DNA of 64,000 nucleotides from NCBI GenBank assembly GCA_963995525.1, contig OZ023210.1:25581116-25645115 (forward strand), read 5' to 3'. Positions 23,928 to 36,125 of the stretch are shown here, in pieces. Both the position numbers and the translations under genes were made by a program. Source of the stretch: Escarpia spicata (taxonomy: Eukaryota; Annelida; Polychaeta; Sabellida; Siboglinidae). Position 1 is the first letter of the stretch; each line of letters opens with the position of its first letter. The notes beneath the pieces are model-generated. The model was given only the letters and a program-made list of their open reading frames with translations, was not told the DNA's origin and searched no databases.

Positions 23928-25084
23928 TCGATTCCCACGAAACGTTGACAAATGGTGTTCCTAGGGGGGGGGGCAAAAATATCGGAGAATAATATTGGGC
24001 AAGTTAAATCCTCAAATTGAACATTTGACAGCTAATAGAAATAGCAAGTGTTTAAGTTCTGAAACCATACGTCTGCACACAAGTCCCTCTACTTGGAAAC
24101 TGCTACAACTATTTCATTTCACAATTTACCTATGAAATTTCATTTTCAATGTATGTAAAACACATTTGTGTTTTAAATTCAGTAAGAAATATGTTTCGGA
24201 CTTCTTTTTTCATTTTAGGGGGAGCTTTGAAGTATTTTGCGCTCTCTCAGACTTGATGCTTTATAAAGGTGACTTTCTGTCACATATTACCACTACAAGG
24301 GGAATGCATGTTTTATCTTTAAAATACATTCATGGCAAGGTATACACATTGAGTTTTTCAACAGGGTATACCTTACTGACACTGATTTATAACTATCAAT
24401 TTGTAGACAGTTTAGAATTTGCAGGTGTACGGTTTCATATAATATACTTTTCAGTACAATGGAGTAACTTATTGGCGAGACCATTGGACAAGTCTAACTT
24501 GTTTTAAGAACGTTTTGGTATATATCCGACAGTCTGAATTGATTATGTTAGTCATATGTAAGTGATTCTGTCCTATTCTTATTATTCTAATTAAGAAAAC
24601 GCCGGAGACGTACGGTTTCGTGTACCTCCTGTTATAATGTGTATTGTGTACTAACTGTCAAAAGGTCGTGATGTATGTATTTAAATTGGTTGTACAAAAG
24701 GTACAGATACCAAGCGCTGATGTTACTTCGTATACTTTGCCAAAATATTGAGGTGTGGGCTAAGAAACTGTAGGAGACGTACGGTTTCATGCCTATGTAC
24801 GGTTTCAGTAGAATATAATATTTTTATTATTTGACCATTTTTTACTTAAACTTTGTCTACGTACATACCCAAGTGTAAAGGTGAAACCATTCCTGTGAGT
24901 GTTCCATATTTGTGTTTCTCAATCATTCTTATCATTTTATTAATATACTGATCAATAGAACATGAATACAATGTTTTCATAACGTTATTTATTTAAAGTC
25001 TAACCGACCACTTTTGTAATTTGTCGAAAGGTAATTGTAAGAACAATTAATGAAACTTGAACTGAATGTTCCAAAAGCACCACC
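23927..25084. other. Non-coding stretch with dispersed GACGTACGGTTTC motif
   Basis: No gene is seen. The word GACGTACGGTTTC or a close variant occurs at about 24061 (reverse strand), 24426, 24607, 24778 and 24796. A run of ten G bases lies at about 23966. Confidence 0.5.
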
Positions 25085-25432
25085 GCTCTCTCATCCTTCT
25101 CCTATCTCCTCTCTGTCGTCCCTCTCCTCCACCACCTGTCTCTCGACCCTTTCCACCACCACTTGTGTCTTCCCTCTCTTCCACCACCTGTCTCTCGACC
25201 CTTCTCACCACCACATGTCTGTCATCCGTCTCCTCCACCACCTGCCTCTCTACCCTTTCCACCACCACTTGTGTCTTCCCTCTCTTCCACCACCTGTCTC
25301 TCGACCCTTTCCACCACCACTTGTGTCTCCCCTCTCTTCCACCACCTGTCTCTCGACCCTTCCCACCACCACATGTCTGTCACCCCTCTCCTTCGCCACC
25401 TGCCTCTCTACCCTTTCCACCACCACCATCTA
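25085..25432. repeat. 51-52-bp pyrimidine-rich minisatellite
   Basis: About seven units of CCACCACCTGTCTCTCGACC followed by CTTTCCACCACCACTTGTGTCTTCCCTCTCTT-type sequence. Open frames on both strands across it are by-products of the repeat. Confidence 0.9.
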
Positions 25433-26390
25433 TATGGCATCCATCTCCTCCCCCCTCTCCAGCGCCAGTTGCATGCTCTCCCTACTAGAACATGTTGGAT
25501 GGAACACTCCGCCCTTCGTGTTGCAGCAGTCCTTGAAGCAGGAAGTACTGCAGATTTTCACGACTGGGCCCTGTACCACAACAGCATGGACAGACATTAT
25601 ACCATGGACATCTGGAACATTCCATGTTTCGATCTCATCCTTGCAGTCCTGGATGACTTCGAGGGTTATCTCCAGGAGAGTCATGGTCGTGTCACTAGCA
25701 CGAATTTTCGTGGCAGAACTCTTAGCTCGTGGTGATTACTCTTCCAGCCTTCACCAGGTTGTCAGTCTTCCGTCACAGGGGCCTTTCCTGTGGCCAGTGG
25801 CCAGCCAGGTGCACGAAGCTCTAAGACCGAACAGTGATAGAAAGTTTGCTACTAGGGCACAAATTGTGCAGTTCCGGTACGGCGAAGTTGGTGAGTCTGT
25901 GCTGAAGTGCAGAGTCGACAGTTCCAGAAGGATTCCATTGCCTTCCTTCAACAGTGTGAGCAGTGACACTTGTAATCTACACGTAGCTCTTTGTACAAAG
26001 CTCGCCGTCCTGCTTGAAGTGTACCACCATTGGGTGAATGGCCACCGTTATTTCGTCCTTGTATATGCACACTCAATTTTCAGCATAGTCCATCTGGACC
26101 GTTGCCTCCGTCTTTTCCGCCATGGACTGCTTCAAGATGCGGATCTGGTGATATTGGATGGTCACCCGGTGACAGTGCTCACGGAACTCGGCCATTCCGG
26201 ATATGAGTTGGTCTGTGAAGTCTCTTGTACTTTATACAACTTGGGTTAGTTTCACCTTCTTGAAGACTCTGCCACTGTGTTCAACATATTGGGCTTGCCA
26301 TGTTCGGTACCGAACTTCTGTTTTCGCTTGGCGTCATCTGATTCCCGAAAATAACGATAGATGGAGTGTCTGGGCTGATGAACTAACTAG
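25430..26390 (-). pseudogene. Decayed gene of an uncharacterised, possibly transposon-borne protein family
   Basis: On the minus strand, in several frames, a single protein can be followed: MAEFREHCHRV with HQIRILKQSM, then VQMDYAEN, FSTDSPTSPYRNCTI, TGHRKGPCDG and finally a cysteine-rich ICSTSCFKDCC. I associate this word order with a multi-copy family of unknown function in invertebrate (especially cnidarian) genomes. The acidic positions in MDYAEN and STDSP, with the conserved HxKGPCDG block, could be a DDE-type nuclease triad, but that is inference. At least three frame changes and one stop (after MDYAEN) show it is not functional here. Confidence 0.5.
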
Positions 26391-26969
26391 CAGTTAGAGC
26401 CGACGTACGGTTGCAAACACCCGTAAAAGCAAAATAAATCGAAGGGAAATGTATCTACAAATTACAAAAACAAATCTACAAATCTCTACTTATAATGCGT
26501 ATTCAAACTTGCGACGTACGGTTTCATGAAAAACTTCCCCAAATCGGTTTCGTCGCTCAACACAAATTATTAGCCAACGCTTTTGGTTTAAAACAGCACA
26601 GGACCTATGTATCCAGCTGTGGCATCAAGTTGAGTGTGAAATCTGTGTTATTTAATGAACTGTTGTACTGGATTTTCCTATATGAATGACTGCAGACGGG
26701 CGGTTTCAGTTCCCCAACATGAAAATAATCAGGAGAAATTAGGGTTTTGACTTAAAGTTTAAATTTGTTGATCAATGATGCCCGAGACACCGATCTTCAT
26801 AGCCAAACATTAACTGTATACATTGCACGTGTTGTTTAAATAATACAAAGCATTTTAAAGTACTGGTGGCTTATATTTCACAAAAATACAGCAGAAATTA
26901 CCCATTTTTTTGGGACAGCACTCAGAGATTCCATGGTACATATACAAAAGTAGGGTTCCCCAGAAAGCC
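26391..26969. other. Non-coding; further GACGTACGGTTTC motif copies
   Basis: Motif variants occur at about 26402, 26513 and 26698. No coding sequence is recognised up to the assembly gap. Confidence 0.5.
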
Positions 26970-27169
26970 NNNNNNNNNNNNNNNNNNNNNNNNNNNNNNN
27001 NNNNNNNNNNNNNNNNNNNNNNNNNNNNNNNNNNNNNNNNNNNNNNNNNNNNNNNNNNNNNNNNNNNNNNNNNNNNNNNNNNNNNNNNNNNNNNNNNNNN
27101 NNNNNNNNNNNNNNNNNNNNNNNNNNNNNNNNNNNNNNNNNNNNNNNNNNNNNNNNNNNNNNNNNNNNN
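26970..27169. other. Assembly gap, 200 N
   Basis: Exactly 200 undetermined bases, a conventional placeholder length. Confidence 0.99.
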
Positions 27170-27476
27170 ATACCCCGCCTTGACCACGTAAAGTGGAGAC
27201 CCCTGTCGGTTACTTTGGCTGCGCGCGTTATGCTTCGCAATTGTCCGCTGCGTTCGAGTGGCACTTTAATGCAATAGCGGGAGTTCAAAAACTTATGTAA
27301 CTTTTTATATAATCTACCATCCCGTTAAACACAATGTCATCACGCAGCAGGACCAACGATGTCAGCAAAAATACGGTTGTTCCTGTGCCTGATAGATCTC
27401 AGCCAGGTCCTAACTTACGTGTCACGTCAGTATCCAAAACTGTTACGATATGAGTCTTGGGCGATAATTCGGGATT
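27170..27476. other. No gene recognised
   Basis: Moderately GC-rich flank between the gap and the CR1-type element; only short frames. Confidence 0.4.
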
Positions 27477-27574
27477 TTTAACAAGATTTAACAAGATTGC
27501 CATCCAGAAAATTACTCTGGATGGCAGTTGGACAAGGAAGCCTTTTGGCTTATCGAGAGTCCAATACTTTTTAT

Positions 27575-30289
27575 CTACATGTATCCCGCCTTTTTAAGGT
27601 GTGTGTCGATTTTATTTTTAAACATATTCACGCTACTAGCACCAACACAATCAGGAGATAATCTGTTCCATTCATTTACAGTCCTTTGTGAGAATGAGAA
27701 CTTTCTTATATCTAATCTACACTGCTCCTTTACTAATGTAGCTTCATGTCCTCTGGTCCTTCTATCTTTCTTAACTGAGAAAAAAATGTTTCTATCAATA
27801 TTTTCATAACCATTCAATATTTTAAACATTTCTATGTGATCTCCTCTCAATCTCCTGGTCTCTAGTGTTGTTAAACCACATTCTTTTAGGCGTATTTCGT
27901 AACTAAGATCCCTCAGATTTGGTATCATTTTAGTCGCTCTCCTCTGTACTCTTTCTAGCATATCTATGTCCTTCTTGCGATATGGCCTCCATGCTTGTAT
28001 ACAATATTCTAAATGAGGCCTCACTATTGTTTTGTACAGCGGTACTATTAATTCTTTTTTCTTATACGCTATATTTCGCCTAATTAATCCAAGGATTTGA
28101 TTTCCCTTTGACGCTGCAATTCCGCACTGCTCTGAAACCTTCATATCAGCACTAATGGTTAACCCTAAGTCCTTTTCTTTTACAGTAGTACTTAGAACAG
28201 TACCCCCCATTTTATATTTTACCTCTTCATTCCCATGACCTGTGTGGAGGCATTTACATTTCCCAAAATTGAACAGCATTTGCCACTTTTCAGACCATTT
28301 GATCAACCTATCAAGATCATCTTGTAAATGCTGTTTGTCTCCATCACTTTTAATCCTTCTAAACACTTTTGTATCATCCGCAAATTTTAACACCTTGCTT
28401 GTTATATCATCGTCCAAATCGTTGATATATATTAAGAATAATATAGGTCCTAGTACTGATCCCTGTGGTACCCCACTCAATACCGATTTCCAGTTTGAAG
28501 CCTCCCCATCAACTACTACACGTTGTCTTCTGTCATTCAGCCATTTTTCTATCCAGTTTATTATACCATTTCCTATGCCATGGGCCTTCAGCTTAAGGAG
28601 TAATCTTTGATATGGTACTTTGTCGAAAGCTTTTTGAAAATCTAAATAGATGATATCTACTGGTGATCCCTCATCTACCCACCTAGTGATGTCTTCCAAA
28701 AAACATAACATATTTGTTAAGCATCACCTCGCTTTTAAAAACCCATGTTGAGATGGGTTTATCAAGTTATGTTTAACAAGAAAATCCACCATGTGATCTT
28801 TAATTAGTCTTTCTAATAATTTGCAAATCACTGATGTTAAACTCACTGGTCTATAGTTCTCTGACTTGTTTCTCGAACCTTTTTTAAATAACGGTATAAT
28901 GTTTGCCTCTTTCCATTCTAAAGGAACCACTCCCTCTTCTAATGACAAATTGAAAACTGTTGCAAGCGGTGCGCTAATTTGTTCTACAATTTCCAATAGT
29001 AGTTTGGGCGGAATCCCGTCCACTCCAGGTGATTTATTATCCTTCATAGCCCTTATTTTCTTAGCTACCATTTCCGAGGTTACAACTAACTGTCCTAAAT
29101 AGTCTGAATCTGCCCCCTTGAACTTAGCCTCTGGTACTGGCAGTGAACTAATATCTTCCCTGGTAAACACTGAACTAAAATACTCATTCAGGTCTTCTGC
29201 CATTAAGAATCCCTCTGATATTGTATTTCCAACACTATCTTCTAGAGGACCGACCTTATCCTGAACTTTCTGTTTGCTTCGAATATACGCATAAAAACTC
29301 TTACTGTCATGTTTTATATTACTAGCTAATTTTGTTTCATAGCTTCTCTTTGAATTTATAATTTCAGCTGTAGCTTGATTAAGTGCTTCTTTATAAATGT
29401 TGTAGTCTTCATCATTTCCAGTACATCTATATGACTTCCACATCATTTGTTTATACTTAATTTTTCTAATGGCTTCTTTCGATAAGTGTTTCTTTTTAGA
29501 CCGTTTCCCTTGTTTTTTGAAAGGTACAAATTTATCGACTATGCACTTAATTTCACTATTTAAGATATTCCAGCATTCGGTTGCTGTCTTATTCTTCAGT
29601 GTGTTATTCCAGTCTATCTTTGCTAAATATTTCCTCATGTCCTTATACCTTCCTTTGTGGAAATTTCTCCTATACTGCTTTTTACTATTCCTTTCTGATT
29701 TTACTTTGATGGTAAAATGTATCTGGTTGTGATCACTACTCCCCAGTGGCTCACATATCTTGACATTGTCAACTAATTCTTTCTGTGAGGACAAAACTAA
29801 GTCTAACACATTCTCTCCCCTGGTTGGTTCTAGCACATGTTGAGAAAGGAAACTATCTTGTACTAAAACTAAAAACTTGTGGTCCTCACTCCCCATACTC
29901 TGTAAAGATTTCCATTGTATATGCCCATGGTTAAAGTCCCCCATAATAATACAGTTCCGTTTGCTTACTTCCCTTATAGCGTTTTGTATTTTTTCATTCT
30001 CTTCTATGCTTATGTTTGGACTTCGATAAACTAACCCAACTGTTAACGTTGAGTTTCCTGTAACTATGTTACACCAAACAGCTTCTTCGCAATCTGCTTC
30101 TCTTTCTAATTTTATTTCATAAGCCTGGATAGATTCTTTAATATATAAAATAACTCCACCTCCCTTTCTTCCTATTCTATCTTTCCTAAACATTACATAT
30201 CCTGTTAGTCCCAATTCAGCATCTGATATATCAGTGGTGGCCCACGATTCGGTTATACCTATTATGTGAGGGTCAATATCTTCTACCAT
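27575..30289 (-). pseudogene. CR1-type ORF2: endonuclease-reverse transcriptase, one internal stop
   Basis: A single frame of 904 codons interrupted once, by TGA at 28724-28726 (minus strand). The copy at 19114-22780 has TCA (Ser) at the same point, so this is a single-base nonsense change. The start at 30289 follows a few codons after the lost endonuclease opening (N-terminal NxRS strand not in frame). Endonuclease: GITESWAT, GDFNHGHIQW, GSSDHNQI. Reverse transcriptase: ENYRPVSLTSVICKLLE, IIYLDFQKAFDKVP, SGVPQGSVLGPILFLIYIND, LKFADDTKVF (FADD box intact). The C-terminus ends in RLDIRKFSFSQRTVNEWNRL. The catalytic residues I can check are present. Confidence 0.9.
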
Positions 30290-30453
30290 AATGTTTAGTT
30301 CACTTCTTTTGTTTACTATGCTCCTTGCATTTAAACAAATGCATTTATATCCTGATTCAGAACAGTTTTCCAGGCTGTTCTTTGCCGATTTATTTCTGCT
30401 GTCTTTATCTATGCCTCCAGTTTCAGGCTTCTCTGTGAATCCCCCCTGCGAAT

Positions 30454-31662
30454 CTAGTTTAAATAGATGCAGCCTGTCCCACTGTCAACAGATTGCAGCA
30501 AGTTCTCTGAGAAAACTGCTGCCCCCTTTCCACTTAGATGTAGGCCATCTCTCATGTACATATCTTCCCTCCCAACAAAGTATCCCCATAAATCTACGAA
30601 TCCCACCCCCTCTTCTTTACACATCTGCTCAACTAGTGCGTTGATCGCCATCCTCTTGCAGTTTCTATATGTATGCCCCCTTCCTCCCATTACTGGCAAA
30701 ATTCCTGAGAGGATAATCTGTTCTACTCTTGTCTTCTTTAACTTCTTCACTAACTGTCTGTACTTCTGAACTATCCCAGTTGTTCCCTCCCTCTCTGCGT
30801 TAGTTGTCCCTACATGTACTAGTATAGACCCTCCCTTGCCATGCCCCAGTACCTTCTCTACCCTTTCAGTTACATGTTCTATCCTAGCCCCCGGTAGACA
30901 AACAACGACGTCCTCCCCCTCGCTTAGAGTCTTATCTGTCTTTCTCATAATCGAATCGCCCATAAACACCCTCTCTTTCCTCATTGCCCCCTCAATCACT
31001 GCCTCAGTGTAGCTCTTTCTACGGTTTGCATCTGTCTGGTTGTAATCTTGTTCCCCTGTCTTCTGCTCTCCCGTCACAATCTTGTCCGTTCCATTCTTTC
31101 CTGACGCTGTTTCTCTTGTCACCTTTCTTCCTGTCATCGTCCCTCCCGACTTCTCTTCTGTCACATGTACTCTCACTTCCTTTCTTCCCGTCATCTTTCC
31201 TCCCATTGCATTTCCTTCTCTCCTCTCCCGTCTCTTTTTCCCTCCTACCTCTTTCTCTACGGTCACTTTCTCTCCTGCCACCTTCACACCTGTCACATTT
31301 CCTGCCGTCGATCCTCCACTTTCTTCCCCTCCGATCACCTTCCCTCCTCTCACTCTCCTTTCCTCGGTCTTGTTGCCACTACTCTGCTCCTTCAGTTTCA
31401 CAGTATTCCCAACTTTTTCCCTGTCGTCTCTCTCCATTCCGTCTGTCTCCTTGCTGATTCTCATCTCCATCCCCTTCACAATATCTACCAACCTAGCTAC
31501 CTCTTTCTCCAGACATTTCACCTTCCAACAGCCCACGCACTGAAAGGTGAATCCCTCTTCCTTGGTTTCTGTCCATGACTTCGTACAGCCGGATAAGGCA
31601 AAATCTACCCAACTGTGGCAGTCGTCGCACACCAAGTGATGGAAGCATAATTCGTGTGCCTA
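30454..31662 (-). CDS. CR1-type ORF1: zinc-finger remnant, charged linker, SGNH esterase
   Basis: About 400 codons without a stop. The start is missing: the frame enters at AHELCFHHLVCDDCHSW, the second half of a PHD-like finger, with a TAG just upstream. A Lys/Glu/Gly/Thr-rich low-complexity linker follows (about residues 60-200; T/C-rich on the plus strand). The C-terminal half is an SGNH-hydrolase: GDSIMRKTD (nucleophile serine), HVGTTNAER (the asparagine block), IILSGILPV and MYMRDGLHLSGKGA (catalytic Asp and His). All four blocks are present. In CR1/L2 LINEs such ORF1 proteins bind nucleic acid and may act on lipids. No methionine start is assigned. Confidence 0.85.
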
Positions 31663-31665
31663 ACT

Positions 31666-31909
31666 CAAAACTCGGCGCGTTTGCAATTTAAGTAAAAAGT
31701 TGATAGTAACGTCTATTTGATTGCTAGCCTCCGGACCCAAAAACAGAACTGTCCAGCTCAGTAAAATAGGGATGTCGATGAAAATTGATTGCACACATGA
31801 CTGATGATATCAGATATGCCATCATATGGCCCTATTATTTATGGATAGGCCCTATTTTGTTATACATTTTACGCCCTGGGTATTTTTACGTCCAGAGTCT
31901 GGGGTGGCA
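31666..31909. other. No gene recognised
   Basis: AT-rich flank upstream of the CR1-type element. Confidence 0.4.
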
Positions 31910-32290
31910 AATGTGATCATTATTTCTAGAGCAGATCTCAACGTGCATGCAATGGTCACTTAGTAATGTTTTTATGGTAAATACATGGATAGAGTATTTA
32001 TAGAGTTGCTCTAGAAATAACGCTACATCTGAACTAGACAAAAGTCACTTCTCAATTTCCCCATCAGGACAAACACAAATATACACAATATGATTTAGCT
32101 ACGTCACATTTACTTACAATAATTACTAGATATACCATGAAAACATTACTAAGGCAGTTAGACTAATTGCCCTTGCATGCATGTCGAGATCTGCTCTAGA
32201 AGTAGCGATAGCCGTTATATCTTGAGCTAGTCTAGAAATAACCTTAGCCCTGCTCTAGCCTGAACCATATTTTTATGATATGGCTGAAGC
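31910..32290. mobile_element. MITE-like element with long imperfect inverted repeat
   Basis: CTAGAGCAGATCTCAACGTGCATGCAA (31926) and CATTACT..., TTGCATGCATGTCGAGATCTGCTCTAG (32172-32199) form an inverted repeat of about 65 bp. The word GCTCTAGAAATAACG recurs at about 31921 (reverse), 32005, 32195 and 32228 (variants). No coding capacity. The outer ends are not exact. Confidence 0.65.
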
Positions 32291-33224
32291 CAAAAGAAAT
32301 TGAAATGTCAAAACAAAATCAGTCATGTACTTTTCAAGCTATGACCTTTTGAAGAGGTAAATAAACACGTTTTCTGATTTGAAGCCTATTTCATAGTCTT
32401 ATATACTACCAGCGAACTGAAAAACGTCAGCAAAATGGGGCATATTTTTGTTAAAACTATAATAAAAACAGTTATGTTCAAGGTTTATCAATGGCATTTG
32501 GCATATTGTTAGATCTGTAGTCCTTCTTTTCAAACAGGGCTGGATCCAATTACATTAAATCAGATCAATTATAATTACTTTTTATTGTCAATTACACTTC
32601 TACAATTTTCAGATCAATTACAATTGCACCACTAAGTTTTCAGTTACAATTACACATGCATTAATGGGACCTACCCAAAAAATGAAATGGCATGCATGGG
32701 TATGTAGGGTTGAATGGGTCAGTCATGAAATATAATTAGTTGAAAAACAAATGGTCTCAATTTGAATGAAATTCATAAAAATCACAAAAACAAATTGGAA
32801 TTGAAGTCAATAACTGATGTGCAAATGTTAATTTATAAAAAAAATATAAAGTTTGTCCACATTGAGGACATTGAAGCCACATACTTTCTCAATCAGACAT
32901 CTCTAGTTAATAACCACAGTTGCAAGTAATTAAACAACCCAGGAAATCCATAATAAAATGCCTTTGTTGCTCCTGGTGCTAACTGATAATAATAATAATA
33001 ATTCTGTTTTTTAATTTAGCGCTTTTTAAGTAAGTAAATATTAATCGAAGAGCTTCACATATTAAAATGACGTGTTGACTAAATGCTAAAATATAAATTA
33101 ATTAAATAAATAAGCTAAAATAAAAAATACATCAATAAAAATAAATAAATTAGGGTGTAAAAATACAGTTTCAAGCAATGAAATTTAAAACCAATCAAGA
33201 CTATAAAATAGAAACCAGTGTCAT

Positions 33225-34601
33225 TTAGATGTGGCAGCAGTGCTTGCATAAAGGCATGTAGTGCAGGCTAAATAGATGGGTTTTAAGTTGTTTCTGGAAA
33301 ACCGCTAGTGTTCCAACTGATCGCACAAATTTTTGCAAGCTATTCCACATATGTGGGCCTGTCACTGCAATGCTGCCCCGTCCGATAGTTCTCTTAGACA
33401 CCGTCACCGTGAGAAGTGTTGCGTCACTCGCCGATCGCAATGCACATGTGGGCACGTTGCGAACTATCACACAGTTGAGGTAGTTCGGAGCTAAGCCATG
33501 CAGGATCTTAAATATGCAAGTACATATCTTGAAGGTGATTCTCATTCTGATCGGCAGCCAATGCAGTGATTGCAGAATTGGTGTGATATGATCTCGCTGT
33601 CTGGCGCGGTTGATGAGGCAAGCGGCCAAGTTCTCGTTGAAGTCGGTTGGTCAGTCCATTGTTCAATCCACCGAGTAGAGCATTGCAGTAGTCGAGGCGA
33701 CTTAGCACAAGACAGCGTATTGCAGCATGGCACGCGTCTCGCGTCAGCAGGTGACGAATTCTGCCAATCAGGCGTAGATGGCAGTAGGCCGAAGAACAGT
33801 AGCTGGAGACGAGGCAGTCTAACTGCATGTCCAGGTAGTTCCAAACTGGGGCTGCCATAAACATGTTGACTGTGTGGTGACTGCAGCATGATAAACTCAG
33901 TTTTGTCATTGTTGAGTTTAAGTTGATGCATCAGCATCCAGGCTCTAATCTCAGTGATGCACTGGATGGGCAGCTGTTTAGCGTTTTCCAGTTCGTCAGA
34001 CATCATAGGGTTATAGCTGACATATAACTGGATGTCATCAGCGAATCGGTGGTAAAGCACAAATGTTTCTTGCAGATGTCAGCAATGGGTGTCGTATATG
34101 CGTTGAACATCACTGGTCCAAGTACTGAACCCTGAGGTACACCATGGTAGATGGGGATTGCGTTCGAGGAAGACGAACCAATCATGACACACCAAGATCT
34201 GCCGGTCAAGTATGATCTAAATCAAGTGCCATACCGCCGATGTTGAACGAAACCAGAGTTTTCAACAATTCATCAATGTTAATCGTGTCGAATGCTGCAC
34301 TCGTGTCAAGAAGAACCAGCATGACACAACGTCCCAGGTCAAGGTTGCACACGATGTCGTGTTGTACTTTCATCAGAGCTGTTTCTGTAGAATGATGTTG
34401 TCTATAAGCCGATTGCATTTCATCATGCAGCTTATTTGTTGCCGTGTGCAGATTCAGGCGTTTGAGGACGACTTGCTCGATCAACTTTCCTATGAAAGCG
34501 AGGTTGGAGATGGGACGATAGTTCTCCAGTTCGTTCTGGTCAAGTGAGGCTTTCTTCAATAACGGTGTCACTAGGGCAATTTTCAGTTCACTAGGAAACA
34601 A
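33225..34601 (-). pseudogene. LINE E reverse transcriptase and C-terminal region
   Basis: Blocks in several frames: LENYRPISNLAFIGKLIEQVV, CVMLVLLDTSAAFDTINIDE, GVPQGSVLGPVMFNAY, YHRFADDIQLYVSYN (FADD box intact), SRLDYCNALLGGL, LHWLPIRMRITFKICT and GPHMWNSLQ. All expected landmarks are present in order, separated by frame changes near 34206, 34055 and 33620. Cannot be translated as one protein. Confidence 0.85.
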
Positions 34602-34739
34602 TGTTGACGAGTGTGGGTAGCGTATCGGTTAAAGTAGTTTTAAGTAGCTATGTAGGTAGCACATCAAGTGGACAGCATTTCGTTGGTCTGGACATGATGA
34701 TCATTTGCAGCTCTTCAGCGTCAGTTGAATAGAGATTAT

Positions 34740-36125
34740 TTAGACCTTGCGATACAGAGCAGCAGGCAGGAGTGGCATCATGATAGATTCTGTTGTCATT
34801 TTCGCACGTGTAACATCAACAACTTTTTTAATCTTGTCTTCAAAGAACTCGGCAAAGGCATGACACATTGATTTATCGTTCTCGCGATCAGGTAATTTCC
34901 GGTCACTGCATTTGGTTAGTGAATGTAGCACTTGGAATGTTGTTTTTGCGTTGTTCAGTGCTGCCTGGTAGTAGGCGATTTTTGCGTTTTGGACATGATA
35001 TTTAACATTGTTTATTTGTGACGAGTAGATCTGCTTGTCGATTTTGAGTCCAGTTAGGTGCCATTTTCTCTCAAGTGCTCATTACTTACGCCTTAAACCC
35101 AAGGTTTTGTCATCAAACCATGGCTGGCTTTTCTTTGATCTTCGAGTTTGCGACACAACTGGACCATGAATGTCGAGTGTGACAGAGCCGGAATGTTTTC
35201 TGTTGTAAGAGATTGTGACGCTATCGCTGTTATTGTCATCGTGTGAGGTTAATGCGGCATGAAGGTCAGTTTTGAAGATATCCAGGTCTACATGACGGCA
35301 GTCACGTCCTCGCCACTTGTTGGTTGGTAGACGTGGCGTGTGTCCTTCAATAGAAAATGTTATGTGTGGTGATCCGAAAAGTGAGGATGGTGTCTTCTTT
35401 CCGGGAGATAACGGCATCCAGCGTGTGGCTGGAACAGTGCGTAGGACCAGTCACATGCTGGATGACTCCTGTTGAAGCCAGATGTTAGCTATTCGACTTA
35501 CTCCCGGCGATAATGTGTCGTTGAAGTGAAAATTGAAATCACTCAATATCAATGATCGTAAGTGATGTTACAAGATCTTCAAATTCATCCAGAAAGCCGG
35601 ATATATTGGAAGATGGTGGCCTGTATATCAATACAAAGTAGTACGATGGCTTGTCACACGACAGGTGTAAAAACTCAAAGTCGATCAGTGTCACAGCACA
35701 ACTAGTTTCAGCGAACTTCTGTGCAGAACTCCTAGACCACCACCCCGTTTCAGCGATCGGTTGAGTTTCTTAAACTCGAATCCCGACAGTGTTAAATCGT
35801 TGACGATGTCTTGATGCTCATCTCGCAGCCAGGTCTCTGTGAAGAAGGAAATGTCGGCATCAGCGTCTAGTAACGTCTCGCTCACAACAGATACTTTGTT
35901 GCAGATAGATCTAGTGTTCAGTAAAACAAGTTTCAGTGATGGCGATGGTGTCCTTGTGCTGATACACTTTAGGTAGCGTGCTCGAGGTACAGGCTTAACG
36001 GATGCTGTTGGTTGCACTGACACAAGTAGATGTATCGATCGTTGTTTGCATGCACCCCCACTACAACCTCGCTTCACAAGCAGCTCTCCAGGCAGCATTG
36101 TTGAGCTGAATGTGACTGTGACCAC
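34740..36125 (-). pseudogene. LINE E endonuclease and linker
   Basis: LLNTRSICNKVSVVSE opens the endonuclease and TETWL carries its glutamate. The GDFN-type block is degraded near 35530. A later KSQPWFDDKTLGLRRK (35082-35417) corresponds to the linker between endonuclease and polymerase. AFAEFFEDKIKKV (34740-34931) is the pre-polymerase helix. Stops between blocks. Confidence 0.8.

Larger units (their letters stand above)
27477..31665 (-). mobile_element. CR1-type LINE with esterase ORF1, best-preserved copy (copy 3)
   Basis: The minus strand holds two reading frames, ORF1 (30454-31662) and ORF2 (27575-30289), then a 3' UTR ending in the ATCTTGTTA-type tandem tail at 27477. ORF1 has a zinc-finger remnant and an SGNH-hydrolase domain, an arrangement known in CR1-type LINEs. 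The 5' end is truncated within the zinc finger near 31660. It is the least damaged of the three copies in the window. Confidence 0.93.

Noticed and set aside
25050..26249. 399-codon plus-strand frame across the pyrimidine minisatellite
   Set aside because: The first third is simple repeat and the rest is antisense to a recognisable decayed minus-strand protein.
31000..31550. Ser/Pro/Leu-rich plus-strand frames of 137-157 codons
   Set aside because: Antisense to the low-complexity linker of the CR1-type ORF1.
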